Shown: positions 53,178-62,374, counted from the stretch's first letter. The stretch: DNA of 64,000 bases from Desulfomonile tiedjei (GCA_016212925.1 JACRDF010000002.1:62001-126000), one strand, 5' to 3'. Notes: a model not told the origin generated them from the letters alone. A program made the numbers and translations.

Positions 53178-54638
53178 CTAAACCCCTGTGATTGCACCAT
53201 CGGTTCTGCTTATCTTCGTTTTGCCGTCCACCGCGGGCCTCAAATGGAAAACCGAGATCTCCGGCGGGCAGTTTACTCGCCACGGTATGAAGGTCAAACC
53301 AACTCCACGACTGAGGTACATTCGACTCGATCCCGAACGGTACCAGCCATGGGTGTACGGTGACGCGACGCGCGCCAGGCTCAGTCCTCGATTGCCTGGA
53401 ACCGGCAGGATTATTTGACCCCCGTGGGTGTGTCCGGCCAAAACCAAATTCATTCCGGCTCGAGATGCCAGAGGCATAACACTCGGCCTGTGAGACAGTA
53501 ATATCCTGAATCCGTCGGCCTGAGGCGCCTTCTCGGCAAAAGATGAAAATTCGGGAAAATTCGCGCCCCAGATCCAGTTGTCAACGGGGTCGTCGATGCC
53601 GCCCAGATGAATACGTGTGTTCCCCTCGTTGAAAGTCAGCCATTGGTTTCGAAGCAACTCCAGACCGCTTTCCCGAATAGCAGCTACAGAGCGCCACTCG
53701 CCTGCGTAGAAATCATGATTCCCTAGGACGACAAAATTCCCCAAGCGCCTTTGCTTTAGATTCTTGAGGATCGAGGCTGCGCTTTCCACCGGTGTGAGCG
53801 GAGAATGGAAAATATCGCCTGTGATCAAGAGAGCGTCGCCCTCCAACGCATTGAGGTGATCAACCAGAGCTTCCAGTTCCTGATTTCCAAAGAACATTCC
53901 GAAATGGAAGTCGGTAATATGAATAAGGGTCAAAGGTTTGGTCAGGCCCTTCAACGCTGGGTGGAAGAGGTCAAACTGCTCAACCGTAGCTGAACGGTAG
54001 GCTTCAGCTAGTCCATTACCGGCATAACCCGTCACCGCTACCATGCCCGCGGCTGCGCTCCACTTGAGAAAGGCCCGTCTCGTCGGACGAGCCGGAGAAC
54101 TCACAGCCGGCTCAGTGTCTAAGCGGGAGTCGGCCGCAGCCGGATTGCCCTGTTCAGTGGCCACTGCCGCGCGTTCCGGCGGAGCGATCTCGCTTACCCC
54201 CTCTCCCGGCAATTCCTTGGACCGCGCCCTGCATGCAGCATTGATGCACCCTCTTTGGCCCATTGGCAGGGGCACGCGATCCCTTAATAATGAATGGACC
54301 CACGAAACAGTTGCTCCAATAAGATCAATTACCTGCGCAATTCCTCCCATGAGCAGGAAAAACAGGCACAGAAAGAGTACTGCTCCCAGATACGTGAAGA
54401 AAGCTACGGCCGCAAATTGTTTGCCTGCATGGAGTTCAATTCCGAAAGTGGTTTGCAGAGACAATTGAATGGCCGCGAAATTGGCGATTCCCAAAATGGC
54501 TAACACGCTGTAGCCTACCCGCCTTGAGACGGGCTGGTATCGCTCAAAAAGATACCGCCGGACCGAGACGAATATGTACCACTGGCACAGCAGAAAAAGC
54601 GTGCTTATTGCTGCAAGGAACCAAAATATCTTTGTCAT
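53178..54638 (-). CDS. Membrane metallophosphoesterase with internal Tat-like motif
   Basis: A 486-residue protein. Four hydrophobic segments fill the N-terminal 120 residues, then a Pro/Ala-rich linker with RRAFLKWSAAAGMVAVTG, which is a twin-arginine signal (RRxFLK) followed by a hydrophobic stretch, and then a calcineurin-like phosphoesterase domain (about 235-470): TDFHFG, GDIFH, GNHDFY, LSHRP and GHTHGGQ give all the metal ligands. It resembles the YkuE/LpxH-like group. An internal Tat motif after transmembrane helices is unusual, and suggests that the phosphoesterase is exported through Tat while anchored. The ATG at 54638 opens the first helix. Alone on its strand. Confidence 0.85.
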   Translation of the reverse strand: MTKIFWFLAAISTLFLLCQWYIFVSVRRYLFERYQPVSRRVGYSVLAILGIANFAAIQLSLQTTFGIELHAGKQFAAVAFFTYLGAVLFLCLFFLLMGGIAQVIDLIGATVSWVHSLLRDRVPLPMGQRGCINAACRARSKELPGEGVSEIAPPERAAVATEQGNPAAADSRLDTEPAVSSPARPTRRAFLKWSAAAGMVAVTGYAGNGLAEAYRSATVEQFDLFHPALKGLTKPLTLIHITDFHFGMFFGNQELEALVDHLNALEGDALLITGDIFHSPLTPVESAASILKNLKQRRLGNFVVLGNHDFYAGEWRSVAAIRESGLELLRNQWLTFNEGNTRIHLGGIDDPVDNWIWGANFPEFSSFAEKAPQADGFRILLSHRPSVMPLASRAGMNLVLAGHTHGGQIILPVPGNRGLSLARVASPYTHGWYRSGSSRMYLSRGVGLTFIPWRVNCPPEISVFHLRPAVDGKTKISRTDGAITGV

Positions 54639-54869
54639 GAGAGAGGTTCTCCAGTGGGCTGGTGCTCTGGAAGGTCATTGTAATAGATTATGCCCTTAAA
54701 GCACAATAAGCACGGAAAATCACCTCGGTGGAAGGAAGGACGGCCATAGGTTTGTGCGGGCAAGCGGCGATCTCTACAGGGCGCGATGTTCATCTTGGGA
54801 CCTGGGCGTCGTGCTCAAAAATGGCCACCTCAGGCGATTGTTCTCGTGACACGTTTGCGTCTACCGGCC
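54639..54869. other. Intergenic stretch upstream of tRNA-Ala(CGC)
   Basis: About 230 bp between the phosphoesterase start and the tRNA promoter. No gene or clear signal. Confidence 0.4.
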
Positions 54870-54898
54870 TTGACACTCGTCAGTCGCGGTGGTATTCT
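54870..54898 (+). promoter_or_regulatory. Sigma-70 promoter of tRNA-Ala(CGC)
   Basis: TTGACA (54870-54875), a 17-base spacer and TATTCT (54893-54898), ten bases before the tRNA. Confidence 0.75.
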
Positions 54899-54908
54899 TC
54901 GCGTTTGT

Positions 54909-54983
54909 GGGGATGTAGCTCAGCGGGAGAGCACCGCGTTCGCAACGCGGGGGTCGAGGGTTCAAATCCCTTCATCTCCACCA
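54909..54983 (+). tRNA. tRNA-Ala (anticodon CGC)
   Basis: A complete 75-nt cloverleaf. The acceptor arm GGGGATG pairs with CATCTCC, the D arm is GCTCAGCGGGAGAGC, the anticodon arm is CCGCG-TTCGCAA-CGCGG with anticodon CGC, and the T arm has GTTCAAATC. The 3' CCA is encoded. It is transcribed alone and ends at a terminator. Confidence 0.96.
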
Positions 54984-54998
54984 AGGAATTTCACAAAG

Positions 54999-55040
54999 AA
55001 TCAGGATGTTATACTTACGAGGCGGCATCCTGATTTTCTT
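54999..55040 (+). terminator. Intrinsic terminator after tRNA-Ala(CGC)
   Basis: A ten-base stem AATCAGGATG / CATCCTGATT with a 17-base loop and TTCTT after it. Confidence 0.85.
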
Positions 55041-55238
55041 GTTCTGACCCCTCGGTGTCCAAATAGTGACTGTCAAGCATTTCCCAGTGTCCAACTTCAG
55101 TAGAGGTGTCTGCAGAAAAGGCAATAGTGATTCACCTTAAGACTTCATTGGTGACCCCTTACCACGGAGAACCATTTGCCTTGACAGAGGACCTCTTAAT
55201 GGGTGACCCTTTTGAATTGCAAGCGCGAACAGCCACGA

Positions 55239-55841
55239 CTATTTCCACCGCACGTCTCGCGAAATCTTCAAAGATTTGATCATGTCTGCAATAACGGCTT
55301 CATTGCTCTTGTACTTGACAATATCATCGGCAATGACCAAAGAAAACACCTGATCGGGACTTTCGGGACGGACGAAAAAGTAATTGATGAAACGCGATCC
55401 GCGTGGCGTCTCGCGGTCTGTCAATACACTGGCAACGTTGTCTACTGTTATTCTTGACACGCCTACACTGGTTTTCAACGCTTTTCCCGATTCCATATCT
55501 CGCGGAAACGCTTTGATCCGAGCGTTGAGCATTTGATCCAGATTGAAAGGCCCAGGAACATTTATTCCAGCGAGTACGATGAATAGTCTGTCAGCAGGTG
55601 ACTTGAGAAACACCGAAAAGAACAGTGGCTTCGCTCAGGCCTCGGTGGCAAGTGGCGCGAAGTCCTTTTGCATTTGGTCGAGCACCGAACCTGGCGGCAC
55701 CTTTTGAAAGGTGGACGGCAGTGTGATTTGGAAGACACCCTCGGAATAAGTGGTGGTGGGAACTTTGACTTTCTCACCGGCGACAGGGCCGCACAAACAA
55801 ACCAGAAACACGGCCAATATGGTAAGTCTGACACGAGACGT
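55239..55841 (-). pseudogene. Decayed gene for a secreted protein (start loss and nonsense codon)
   Basis: One frame of 200 codons on the minus strand reads as an exported protein, N-terminus SRVRLTILAVFLVCLCGPVA, then FQITLPSTFQKVPPGSVLDQ and, past a TGA at 55635-55637, PLFFSVFLKSPADRLFIVLA and more of a plausible fold up to 55239. Two defects break it. Where a start is expected, eight bases after AAGGAG, the codon is ACG (55839-55841), not ATG. The in-frame TGA at 55635 lies in a Glu-Ala-stop-Ala-Lys context that shows no sign of selenocysteine. Both could be single transitions. The alternative is a TTG start at 55817 for a short fragment. Family unknown. Confidence 0.55.
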
Positions 55842-55933
55842 GGAGCACTCTCCTTGAGACTCTAACCCGCATAATGAGGCGGTCTTGCCTTTGCCGGCCG
55901 AATTGAGTCACCGGTTTCGAGAACCAGGACATC

Positions 55934-56563
55934 TCAAAGTTTGCCGAACTTCGACCAGAACACCAGTCCGGTAACGACTGCCGATAATACAGCTAGAAGC
56001 ACACGCACCCTAAAGCAGTTCATGTTTACCTCTACCACCGCGCCGCTCCGATAGTACTCATTCATCCCCTTCGCGATATCGCGCAGCACTCTGTCGAAAC
56101 CCCGCTGCATCATGTCAACCGACCCGGCTCTCCACCTTGACCCTGGGGCTGTTACCCGGAGATCGGCGCTTATTGTAGACAACCTCAAGCCGGTAGACGT
56201 GTCTTCATAAGTCAATTTCAGCTTTGTCAAAGAAGCCAGCAGCCCCTCCCGGAAAGACGCATCGGTGACACCGTATGCGCTGTATCCTGGCGGCAGAACC
56301 CGCGCGATGATGACCACGATGATCGTCCAAAAGCCAATAAAAGCAACGTCGGCGACTACGCCTTCCGGAGTCTTTGGTCCTTCCCCGGAAAGGAACCGAA
56401 ACAGAAACTGAAGGAATGCCATCAAAATAGCCCAAACCTCCAGGTGCCGCTTGAAGGATGACACAAACGGCTTTTTGGTGACGACACCCCACAGTCCCAT
56501 AATCCCCCAAACGGGGGACCACGCGCCCATAGCCGAGAGCAAAAAGAGGAGATGTGGTTTCAT
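55934..56563 (-). CDS. Hypothetical membrane protein
   Basis: A 209-residue membrane protein I do not recognise. It opens MKPHLLFLLSAMGAWSPVWG and has three further hydrophobic segments (EVWAILMAFLQFLFRF, FIGFWTIIVVIIARVLPPG and a C-terminal VLLAVLSAVVTGLVFW). Between the third and the last is a soluble stretch of about 90 residues (TDASFREGLLASLTKLKLTY ... GFDRVLRDIAKGMNEYYR). AGGAAAAG precedes the ATG at 56563. It lies beside the IS1380 relic and may belong to the accessory stretch. Confidence 0.6.
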   Translation of the reverse strand: MKPHLLFLLSAMGAWSPVWGIMGLWGVVTKKPFVSSFKRHLEVWAILMAFLQFLFRFLSGEGPKTPEGVVADVAFIGFWTIIVVIIARVLPPGYSAYGVTDASFREGLLASLTKLKLTYEDTSTGLRLSTISADLRVTAPGSRWRAGSVDMMQRGFDRVLRDIAKGMNEYYRSGAVVEVNMNCFRVRVLLAVLSAVVTGLVFWSKFGKL

Positions 56564-56789
56564 CTTTTCCTGAATGGCCTATTGCCCAAAATTATGCGGC
56601 GGTGTTGCCATTTCGGGGCCGGTGCCCCAGAATCCTGTCTCGACAGTCTCCCCCTGACACCCAACAAGACCCCTGATGGTCCCTCATGAGACAAGAGGTC
56701 GGCAACACCACAGTAACGTTGCTGACAACGCCGGATTCTTCTTGTTTTTGAGCCTACCCCACGGTCCTCTCGACTGTCAAAAATATTCT

Positions 56790-57314
56790 GTCGGCTCTCA
56801 CTCGAAAAAAATGTGCGGCAATGTCGAGCCAAAGGAAATGCCGACGCCCCATGAACATTCCACCTCCGACCGTGATACGACACGCTCGCTCCGACCTTGA
56901 CCAAGCGCTTGATCAGCCATTCCATTAAACGTTTCACCTCCTCGCCACGCAGATAGAACTGTCGGAGCATGTGCAGGAGGCTGTGGGCCAAGACTCCCAT
57001 GAGCAACCGGGCTTGGTTGGCGGCGAAGCGATGGCGGCTCGTCTTATCCCGGCGCAACGTGTTCTTACTCTGTTTGATACTACTCTCCATATCGTCCGTC
57101 CGTTGCACACTTTCACCACCTTCCCAGCAGGGAGCTTGGAATTGGTGACGATGAACCCGATCCTTGGAAAGGGCTCTACGTCATGCCACTTGATCTTGGT
57201 GACCACTCTGGGCTCCTTGCCCCACGTCTTTGCCTGGAACCGGAGATCAACGAGCCTGATCTGAATCCCACTCTTGGGAGGCCGCCCCAGCGGTCGAGTC
57301 AGAGCGAGCGTCAT
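56790..57314 (-). mobile_element. IS1380-family transposase remnant
   Basis: C-terminal part of an IS1380-type DDE transposase, broken by a frameshift. From 57314 down to about 57105 one frame reads VVTKIKWHDVEPFPRIGFIV, matching the strand near the second half of the DDE domain. From about 57108 a second frame continues RHRFAANQARLLMGVLAHSL, RQFYLRGEEVKRLMEWLIK and SYHGRRWNVHGASAFPLARH, matching the conserved C-terminus. The N-terminal two-thirds and clear terminal inverted repeats are missing. So it is inactive. Residues past about 56790 in that frame lose the match. Confidence 0.75.
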
Positions 57315-57451
57315 TTCTACGAGAGTCGGCGTCCGGAAGAGGAATCCGGTTCCCGGCTTGCGCCGTGATGACTGACTAGCCGCCTCTGCGTTCTCCGCGG
57401 TGACGTACGGCGTTTAGACTCTATCCAATCACTGCAATGCTTCCTGCCCGG

Positions 57452-57928
57452 TCACCTTGTAGATTGCGCCGGCATGGGCAACGGATTCGGCAAAGCTGCC
57501 CTCTGATCCACCGGCATGGGCAAGGGATTTGGCAAAGCCGCCTTCCGATCGGTTGGCCGGGGTAAGGGATTCGGTAGAGCCATTTTCTGAGTGCCCGAGT
57601 TTGTAATCCCGGACTTTTTGCTCTTCAAGTCACCAGTCCGCTTACCGAAACCGTCAAATTTGTTGGCTCTACTCGCGCCCGTCTTGCCGCTGCCATACTT
57701 TCCCGCCGCACTGTTCCCTACGGCGTGGGCACTGTGAATCTTGTAAGAGTTTTGAAGTTTTCCAGAGGCCTGTTTTGGGTGAGCGGTGACGCTGTGAACC
57801 CGCTGAGAGGCTTGAGACAGGCCACTTGTCGAATGCCTGGCATAAGCATGCTGCGCTGCTGTTGCCATGGTTGTCATCCCAAACGCGAGCGCGACCGCCA
57901 CTGCCAATCCTTTTACACTGCTTGTCAT
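57452..57928 (-). CDS. Secreted protein with LPNPLP repeats
   Basis: A 158-residue exported protein of unknown family. The signal peptide is about 1-25 (VAVALAFGMTTMATA). The middle is Ser/His/Lys/Gly-rich and without structure (SQRVHSVTAHPKQASGKLQN). The last 43 residues consist of three tandem copies of a 14-residue unit, (A)LPNPLPMPxDxR, in MALPNPLPRPTDRKA, ALPNPLPMPVDQRA and ALPNPLPMPAQSTR. Such a repeat may be a binding or processing site. The ATG at 57928 has AAGGAG nine bases upstream. It lies in the accessory region between two insertion-sequence relics, with other low-complexity secreted proteins. Confidence 0.65.
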   Translation of the reverse strand: MTSSVKGLAVAVALAFGMTTMATAAQHAYARHSTSGLSQASQRVHSVTAHPKQASGKLQNSYKIHSAHAVGNSAAGKYGSGKTGASRANKFDGFGKRTGDLKSKKSGITNSGTQKMALPNPLPRPTDRKAALPNPLPMPVDQRAALPNPLPMPAQSTR

Positions 57929-58202
57929 TTGGTGAGTCTCCTTTCCTGATATCCGTATTGTTGTGCAACCTTGACTGCTTCAAGATTTTCTTCCGGCACT
58001 GCAATTTCGGTTCGCAGGAAGTGGAAAAAGGTAACAGGAAATCTCAAGCTCCGGTATTTGCCGGCAATTACTGTGGGGACTGATATCCCTCGGCGCTGAA
58101 TACCACGCTCTCCATTTTTTCGGTTGTACTTTGCGCTTTCCCCCGAACAGGTAGACCAAAGGCCGAGCTCATAGCCGGCCTGACAACGCAAGGAGGAGAG
58201 TC

Positions 58203-59198
58203 ATGGAACCGACGAGAACCATTACATTCGACCAGGTGGAGTCACTTTATGAAAGGGCTCGGTTTCTTTACGCGGAAAAGAAGGCGGCTCTGGCCCCATA
58301 TTGGCCGGAGATCCAAGAAACTTGGACCAAATTGCTCGCGTCGGAAGACGGCATTTTTCGGTTCAATTACAAATCCAAGGCAGATTCGCTGTCGAGTTCT
58401 ATTTGCATTGCGCAGTACTGCGATCGAACATGGATGATCCAGCATGCGGTGGGAGTGCACGATCCCGGTGGGGTACTCGGAAACCTCTTGGACGTCTGCC
58501 AGTGGGCGGTGGACAACCCACGGTGTGATCACGTGCGGTTTCTGTACCGTCCGACAAATAAGTGGCCCAATCTCATTTTCGGTCAATTGATGCCGAAACT
58601 TCGGGAGGGATCGTACGAGCACCACGTGTATCACTATTACACCGGCAATCTAACCCAGGCGATCCCCTTGAATTCGCGGGCGGGCCTCAGCATTGAGTAT
58701 CTGGAGCCCGCAGAATACAAGAACTTTGAATTCGCCGCGGAGAAACACCATTCGTCCCTTCTCATCGATTCGAAGGGGTTGAGAGCCAGTGACATTTCAA
58801 TGCAATACGCCTCACGGAAATATGCGCTGGTAGGGCTCACTCGACAACGTGAAATCCTGGTAGCGAGGCAGGACGGTCAGATCATCGGCTACTCTGCGAT
58901 GGACTGCTCGTCGCTGGGAATCAATCTATCGTTCTTGCTCAACGCGTTCACACCTACAATGTTCACAGAGGACCCTGTGGCAGAGCAGAACTTGGTGGCC
59001 GGCTCAGTGAACCATTATCTGGCCAAAGGGAGGCGGTTTGTGGTCGGTTTGTCGGAAAGCGACAATCAGATTTCGTTTACAAACGCGGGCCTCAATACCA
59101 CGAAGCAGTACGCAGAGATGATCATCGCGACCGAAGGCAACTTCGCCCGAGCCGTCGAGCACTTCAGAGATTACTACCAAGGAATAGGAGTGAGATAA
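58203..59198 (+). CDS. Hypothetical protein, possible acyltransferase-like fold
   Basis: A 331-residue cytoplasmic protein I cannot place firmly. It shows a mix of beta strands and helices with EFAAEKHHSSLLIDSKGLRA, KYALVGLTRQREILVARQDG and QIIGYSAMDCSSLGIN, a run that recalls the central strands of GNAT acetyltransferases, but the acetyl-CoA loop (Q/RxxGxG/A) is not clear. ATG at 58203 follows AAGGAGGAG. The next gene, a methyltransferase, begins three bases after its stop, so the two are surely one operon and probably act on the same substrate. Confidence 0.5.
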   Translation: MEPTRTITFDQVESLYERARFLYAEKKAALAPYWPEIQETWTKLLASEDGIFRFNYKSKADSLSSSICIAQYCDRTWMIQHAVGVHDPGGVLGNLLDVCQWAVDNPRCDHVRFLYRPTNKWPNLIFGQLMPKLREGSYEHHVYHYYTGNLTQAIPLNSRAGLSIEYLEPAEYKNFEFAAEKHHSSLLIDSKGLRASDISMQYASRKYALVGLTRQREILVARQDGQIIGYSAMDCSSLGINLSFLLNAFTPTMFTEDPVAEQNLVAGSVNHYLAKGRRFVVGLSESDNQISFTNAGLNTTKQYAEMIIATEGNFARAVEHFRDYYQGIGVR

Positions 59199-59201
59199 AC
59201 G

Positions 59202-60008
59202 ATGTCTACAGAATTCACCGACGATTACCTAATGGAGCACTGCACCGAGGGTGCCAGGATACGAAACAAAACCGACAAAGCTGCTGCAAGATCACAGCTT
59301 TTCACATCAGGATTAGAGCCCGGGATGTTCGCACTGGACGTGGGATGCGCATCCGGGGCGGTCACGGTGGAGATGGGACGGATTGTGGCTCCTGCCACGG
59401 CAGTAGGAGCTGACTCCAGCGATGAACGAATAGCCGAGGCGCGAGCATTGGCCCGAGAAAGCGGTGTTGACAACGTGGAATTTCGCAAGGCTAACGTCTA
59501 TTCCCTGCCGTTCGAGGACAACACATTCGACTTCGTGTGGACTCGGTTCCTCCTGGAGTATTTGCCCGATCCCGTTGCCGCAATCCGTGAAATGAAACGC
59601 GTCACAAAGCCCGGCGGGCTGGTGGTGTGCGCAGACCTGGACGGGAATTGTCTGTTTCACTACCCCATTGATCCTCAGTTGGAATCAGGAATCCAGAAGG
59701 TAATGCGTATGCTGGCTTCCACGGGCTTCGATCCTTGGGTGGGCAGGAAACTGTACCATTTCTGTCGGACGGTCGGATTTTCCGAAATCGAGGCTCACAT
59801 GGTGCCTCACCACTTGATCGCGGGAATCCCCTGTGCGAGGGAGCAAAACAACTGGCACCAGAAGATAGACACACTCCGAGAGAACCTGCTGCCCGTGTAT
59901 CCTGACAGGAGCGAACTGGATCGACTTGCAGAAGACTTCAAGCGTATGATCGACAGCCCGGACACGTTTACGTACAGTCCGTTGATCATGATCGTTGCCA
60001 GGAAATGA
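59202..60008 (+). CDS. Class I SAM-dependent methyltransferase
   Basis: A 268-residue methyltransferase with the Methyltransf_11/UbiE-type fold. Motif I is FALDVGCASGAVTVEMG (residues about 41-58), motif II region VGADSSDERIAEARALARES, motif III YSLPFEDNTFDFVWTRFLLE and post-motif KPGGLVVCADLDG. A C-terminal cap of about 120 residues covers the substrate site. The substrate is not readable. It starts three bases after the stop of the preceding gene, in the same operon. Confidence 0.85.
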   Translation: MSTEFTDDYLMEHCTEGARIRNKTDKAAARSQLFTSGLEPGMFALDVGCASGAVTVEMGRIVAPATAVGADSSDERIAEARALARESGVDNVEFRKANVYSLPFEDNTFDFVWTRFLLEYLPDPVAAIREMKRVTKPGGLVVCADLDGNCLFHYPIDPQLESGIQKVMRMLASTGFDPWVGRKLYHFCRTVGFSEIEAHMVPHHLIAGIPCAREQNNWHQKIDTLRENLLPVYPDRSELDRLAEDFKRMIDSPDTFTYSPLIMIVARK

Positions 60009-60104
60009 TTCCAGCGACGGGTGTCAGGCGGATAGGAGGTTTTATTCCGGAGCGCACTGAGTTTCGCGAGAAAGGTTCAGTGGACGTAGTGACTGTGTTC
60101 ATGG

Positions 60105-60419
60105 TCAAGCGGAAAACGACATGGGGGGCTCTTTGCTCTTCATCATAGCGTTGATCATTCCGAGCAGTCTGCGCATGCATGAATCTCGGATCTGTCTAGG
60201 ATTGACCACTGCTGGCGGCATGCCTTCAGTCGTGAGAGAAGCCGCTACGACTCTCTCATATCCGCCGGTGGCTTCCAGCACGATACTCTTCGGGAAGATT
60301 TCTTTGACAGCTTCAACCAAAGCATCCAGACCTCGGCTGTCTGTGTCGAACCGAGCTGACGTTCCAGAAGGAAGAATATGGACGTCCGGATGATCTTTGG
60401 CCACATCAGCCCGTGTTTG
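60105..60419 (-). pseudogene. IS110-family transposase with internal deletion
   Basis: A minus-strand frame of about 105 codons. The N-terminal part is clearly that of an IS110 transposase: ADVAKDHPDVHILPSGTSAR with the first catalytic Asp, then KSIVLEATGGYERVVAASLT and GMPPAVVNPRQIRD. It then jumps to RRLLGMINAMMKSKEPP, which resembles the extreme C-terminus of these proteins. About 200 residues are missing, including the Ser-containing Tnp domain, so it is dead. Confidence 0.7.
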
Positions 60420-60637
60420 TGAGAACGCTATTTCAGGCTACATTTAATTACCGTGTCTATGACGAGAAAACCTTCCGGGATCATCCGGTCCTCTTCTCGC
60501 CTCAAAAAAAGGAAAGAAACCAATCAATTGTGGTCCAGAGAACAATTTTGTTATCGTTTTCTCCTCCTTCCGAACAGTAATTCTAAGGGCATGAAACCAG
60601 GCTGAGAGCAGCCAACAGATCAGGAAGGAGTCAGAAG

Positions 60638-62314
60638 ATGAAAAAGAAGACAACGAAGATGATCGCAATTTTACTGGCGATGGTATTTGCCGCCAGCATG
60701 ATTTCACCGACAACCAGTCTGGCCAGGTACCAAGGAACAGCGGCCAAGGCTTCCACGCCAATGGCAAAGACTTACAGCAAACCGGTTCATCCGACGAGTT
60801 CGCGCGTAGCCAAGAGAGCCGTGAAGCTATCCATTCAAAAACCATTCGTGAAGAGTATTCACCTAGCGAGTCCAGCCAAAGTCGCCACACCGACGGCAAG
60901 GGCTTACAACAATCCAGATAATTCCATTACTTCGAATATGGTCAGCAGAGCCGCTAAGGCCGGGATCGGGACAATGCAAAGGCAGTTCATCGACTCTGCC
61001 AGAGCTGAACGAATGGCAAGAATCAATTCCATGGTGACAAAAACGTCAGCGGCTAAGGCTGGACTCGACAAGACGAAGGCAATAGCAAGTCCGTTCATCG
61101 ATGCTACGACCTCGGGAAAATTAGTATCCAACGCAAGCATAGCCACCTCGCAAAATTCCTCCAAAGGACAATCTGCGATAAATCCTGAAACATTCACCGA
61201 TCCGGCCACGGGCGACAAGACGAGGGCTATAGCAAGACAGTTCCTAAATCGTGAGAACTTGGTTAAACTTGTCAGGGCAAAGGCCATTCTAGTCAAAGGT
61301 TTAGTCAAAAATAGCACGGATCAACCGGTAAATCCCTCTGTCTACGGGTTTTCTGAAAAAGACAAGATTCACGCGAGCTTGCCCATGGTCGAATCTGGGA
61401 ACAACTTGAAACTGGTCCCTCGGCTGGTATCTCGAAAAATACTGCCACAGGATCTCCAGGTGAAGCTGGTGCCACGTGATCGTCATGTCATCCCAGACAA
61501 CTCTGCAGGTCCATCGAGTGTAGTAGAGGCCTCAGAGGCACGAGGGAAATGGAATTCTGGCTATAACCCCATAAACCCTTTTGCTGAGGGGTACGCGGCG
61601 CAAGGCGCCCCGCCGGAAATCCCTGGTGGAATAGGAGGTTATTTTACCGGCGCGGCCCAGAGGGGTGGGGTCGAGTCAGATATGGGCGCAGCGGCTGGCG
61701 CAGCGGCTGGCGCAGCGGCTGGTGGCGCAGGGGCTGGCGCAGGGGCTGGCGCAGGGGCTGCCGCAGGGGCGGCAGGGGAAGGAGATTCACGCGACGAATC
61801 ACCATGTGACTTAGTCTTCAACGAGAACGGTGATGTTGAGGCATTCGATTACGCGGGCGAGCGTTGGTCCGGCGATCCTGAAACGGAAACTCCGAGAATG
61901 AGGACAATCAGAGAGGAATACGGAAGAATGTACAGGGAGGACCAATTGAAAGCCTTTGAAGGAAATAATGGTGAAGGAAATGATGGTAAGGATTGCTCGG
62001 TTGATGGCAATGGAGGTGGGAAGGCCACCAAGGCGATGCTCTGGCTGAAGAGCCATCTTGGCCCTAACGGAGACAACGAAGCACGCCCCAATGGTGATAC
62101 TCGCGGCGTGAAGGTTGATCGATTCAAAGAATTCGATGCGATGAACGGCGGGATATTCTCTTCGGACCGGCGATTTTATACTGACAATGGTGGCACGGTA
62201 GATCAATGGAAATACTATGCCTATCTCGCGGGGGGGGGCTTACGCGGTCAAGGCGTGAACTGGGATTGGAAGACAAAGCACGGCAAACTCCCTATGGATC
62301 CACTGATTAAATAG
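60638..62314 (+). CDS. Large secreted low-complexity protein with Gly/Ala stretch
   Basis: A 558-residue exported protein not in a family I know. The signal peptide is MKKKTTKMIAILLAMVFAAS ... ISPTTSLA. The first 290 residues are basic, Ser/Thr/Ala/Lys-rich and hydrophilic (STPMAKTYSKPVHPTSSRVA; KAIASPFIDATTSGKLV; with an ARQFL/RQFID motif seen twice). Residues about 355-385 are a Gly/Ala tract (GAAAGAAAGAAAGGAGAGAG). The C-terminal 170 residues have acidic, globular-looking sequence with CDLVFNENGDVEAFDYAGER, DCSVDGNGGGKATK and a Tyr/Trp-rich end (DQWKYYAYLAGGGLRGQGVN). AAGGAG is seven bases before the ATG; a strong terminator follows. Expressed on its own; possibly a surface protein or matrix component. 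Confidence 0.7.
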   Translation: MKKKTTKMIAILLAMVFAASMISPTTSLARYQGTAAKASTPMAKTYSKPVHPTSSRVAKRAVKLSIQKPFVKSIHLASPAKVATPTARAYNNPDNSITSNMVSRAAKAGIGTMQRQFIDSARAERMARINSMVTKTSAAKAGLDKTKAIASPFIDATTSGKLVSNASIATSQNSSKGQSAINPETFTDPATGDKTRAIARQFLNRENLVKLVRAKAILVKGLVKNSTDQPVNPSVYGFSEKDKIHASLPMVESGNNLKLVPRLVSRKILPQDLQVKLVPRDRHVIPDNSAGPSSVVEASEARGKWNSGYNPINPFAEGYAAQGAPPEIPGGIGGYFTGAAQRGGVESDMGAAAGAAAGAAAGGAGAGAGAGAGAAAGAAGEGDSRDESPCDLVFNENGDVEAFDYAGERWSGDPETETPRMRTIREEYGRMYREDQLKAFEGNNGEGNDGKDCSVDGNGGGKATKAMLWLKSHLGPNGDNEARPNGDTRGVKVDRFKEFDAMNGGIFSSDRRFYTDNGGTVDQWKYYAYLAGGGLRGQGVNWDWKTKHGKLPMDPLIK

Positions 62315-62374
62315 GGAGTTTCGAGAGCTGTGGATCAAGAAACCGATTCACAGCACATCCAACGACTCCGTACC

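Noticed and set aside
55635-55637. In-frame TGA read as selenocysteine
   Set aside because: No Cys-type or redox context, the start codon is also lost, and the simpler reading is a pseudogene.
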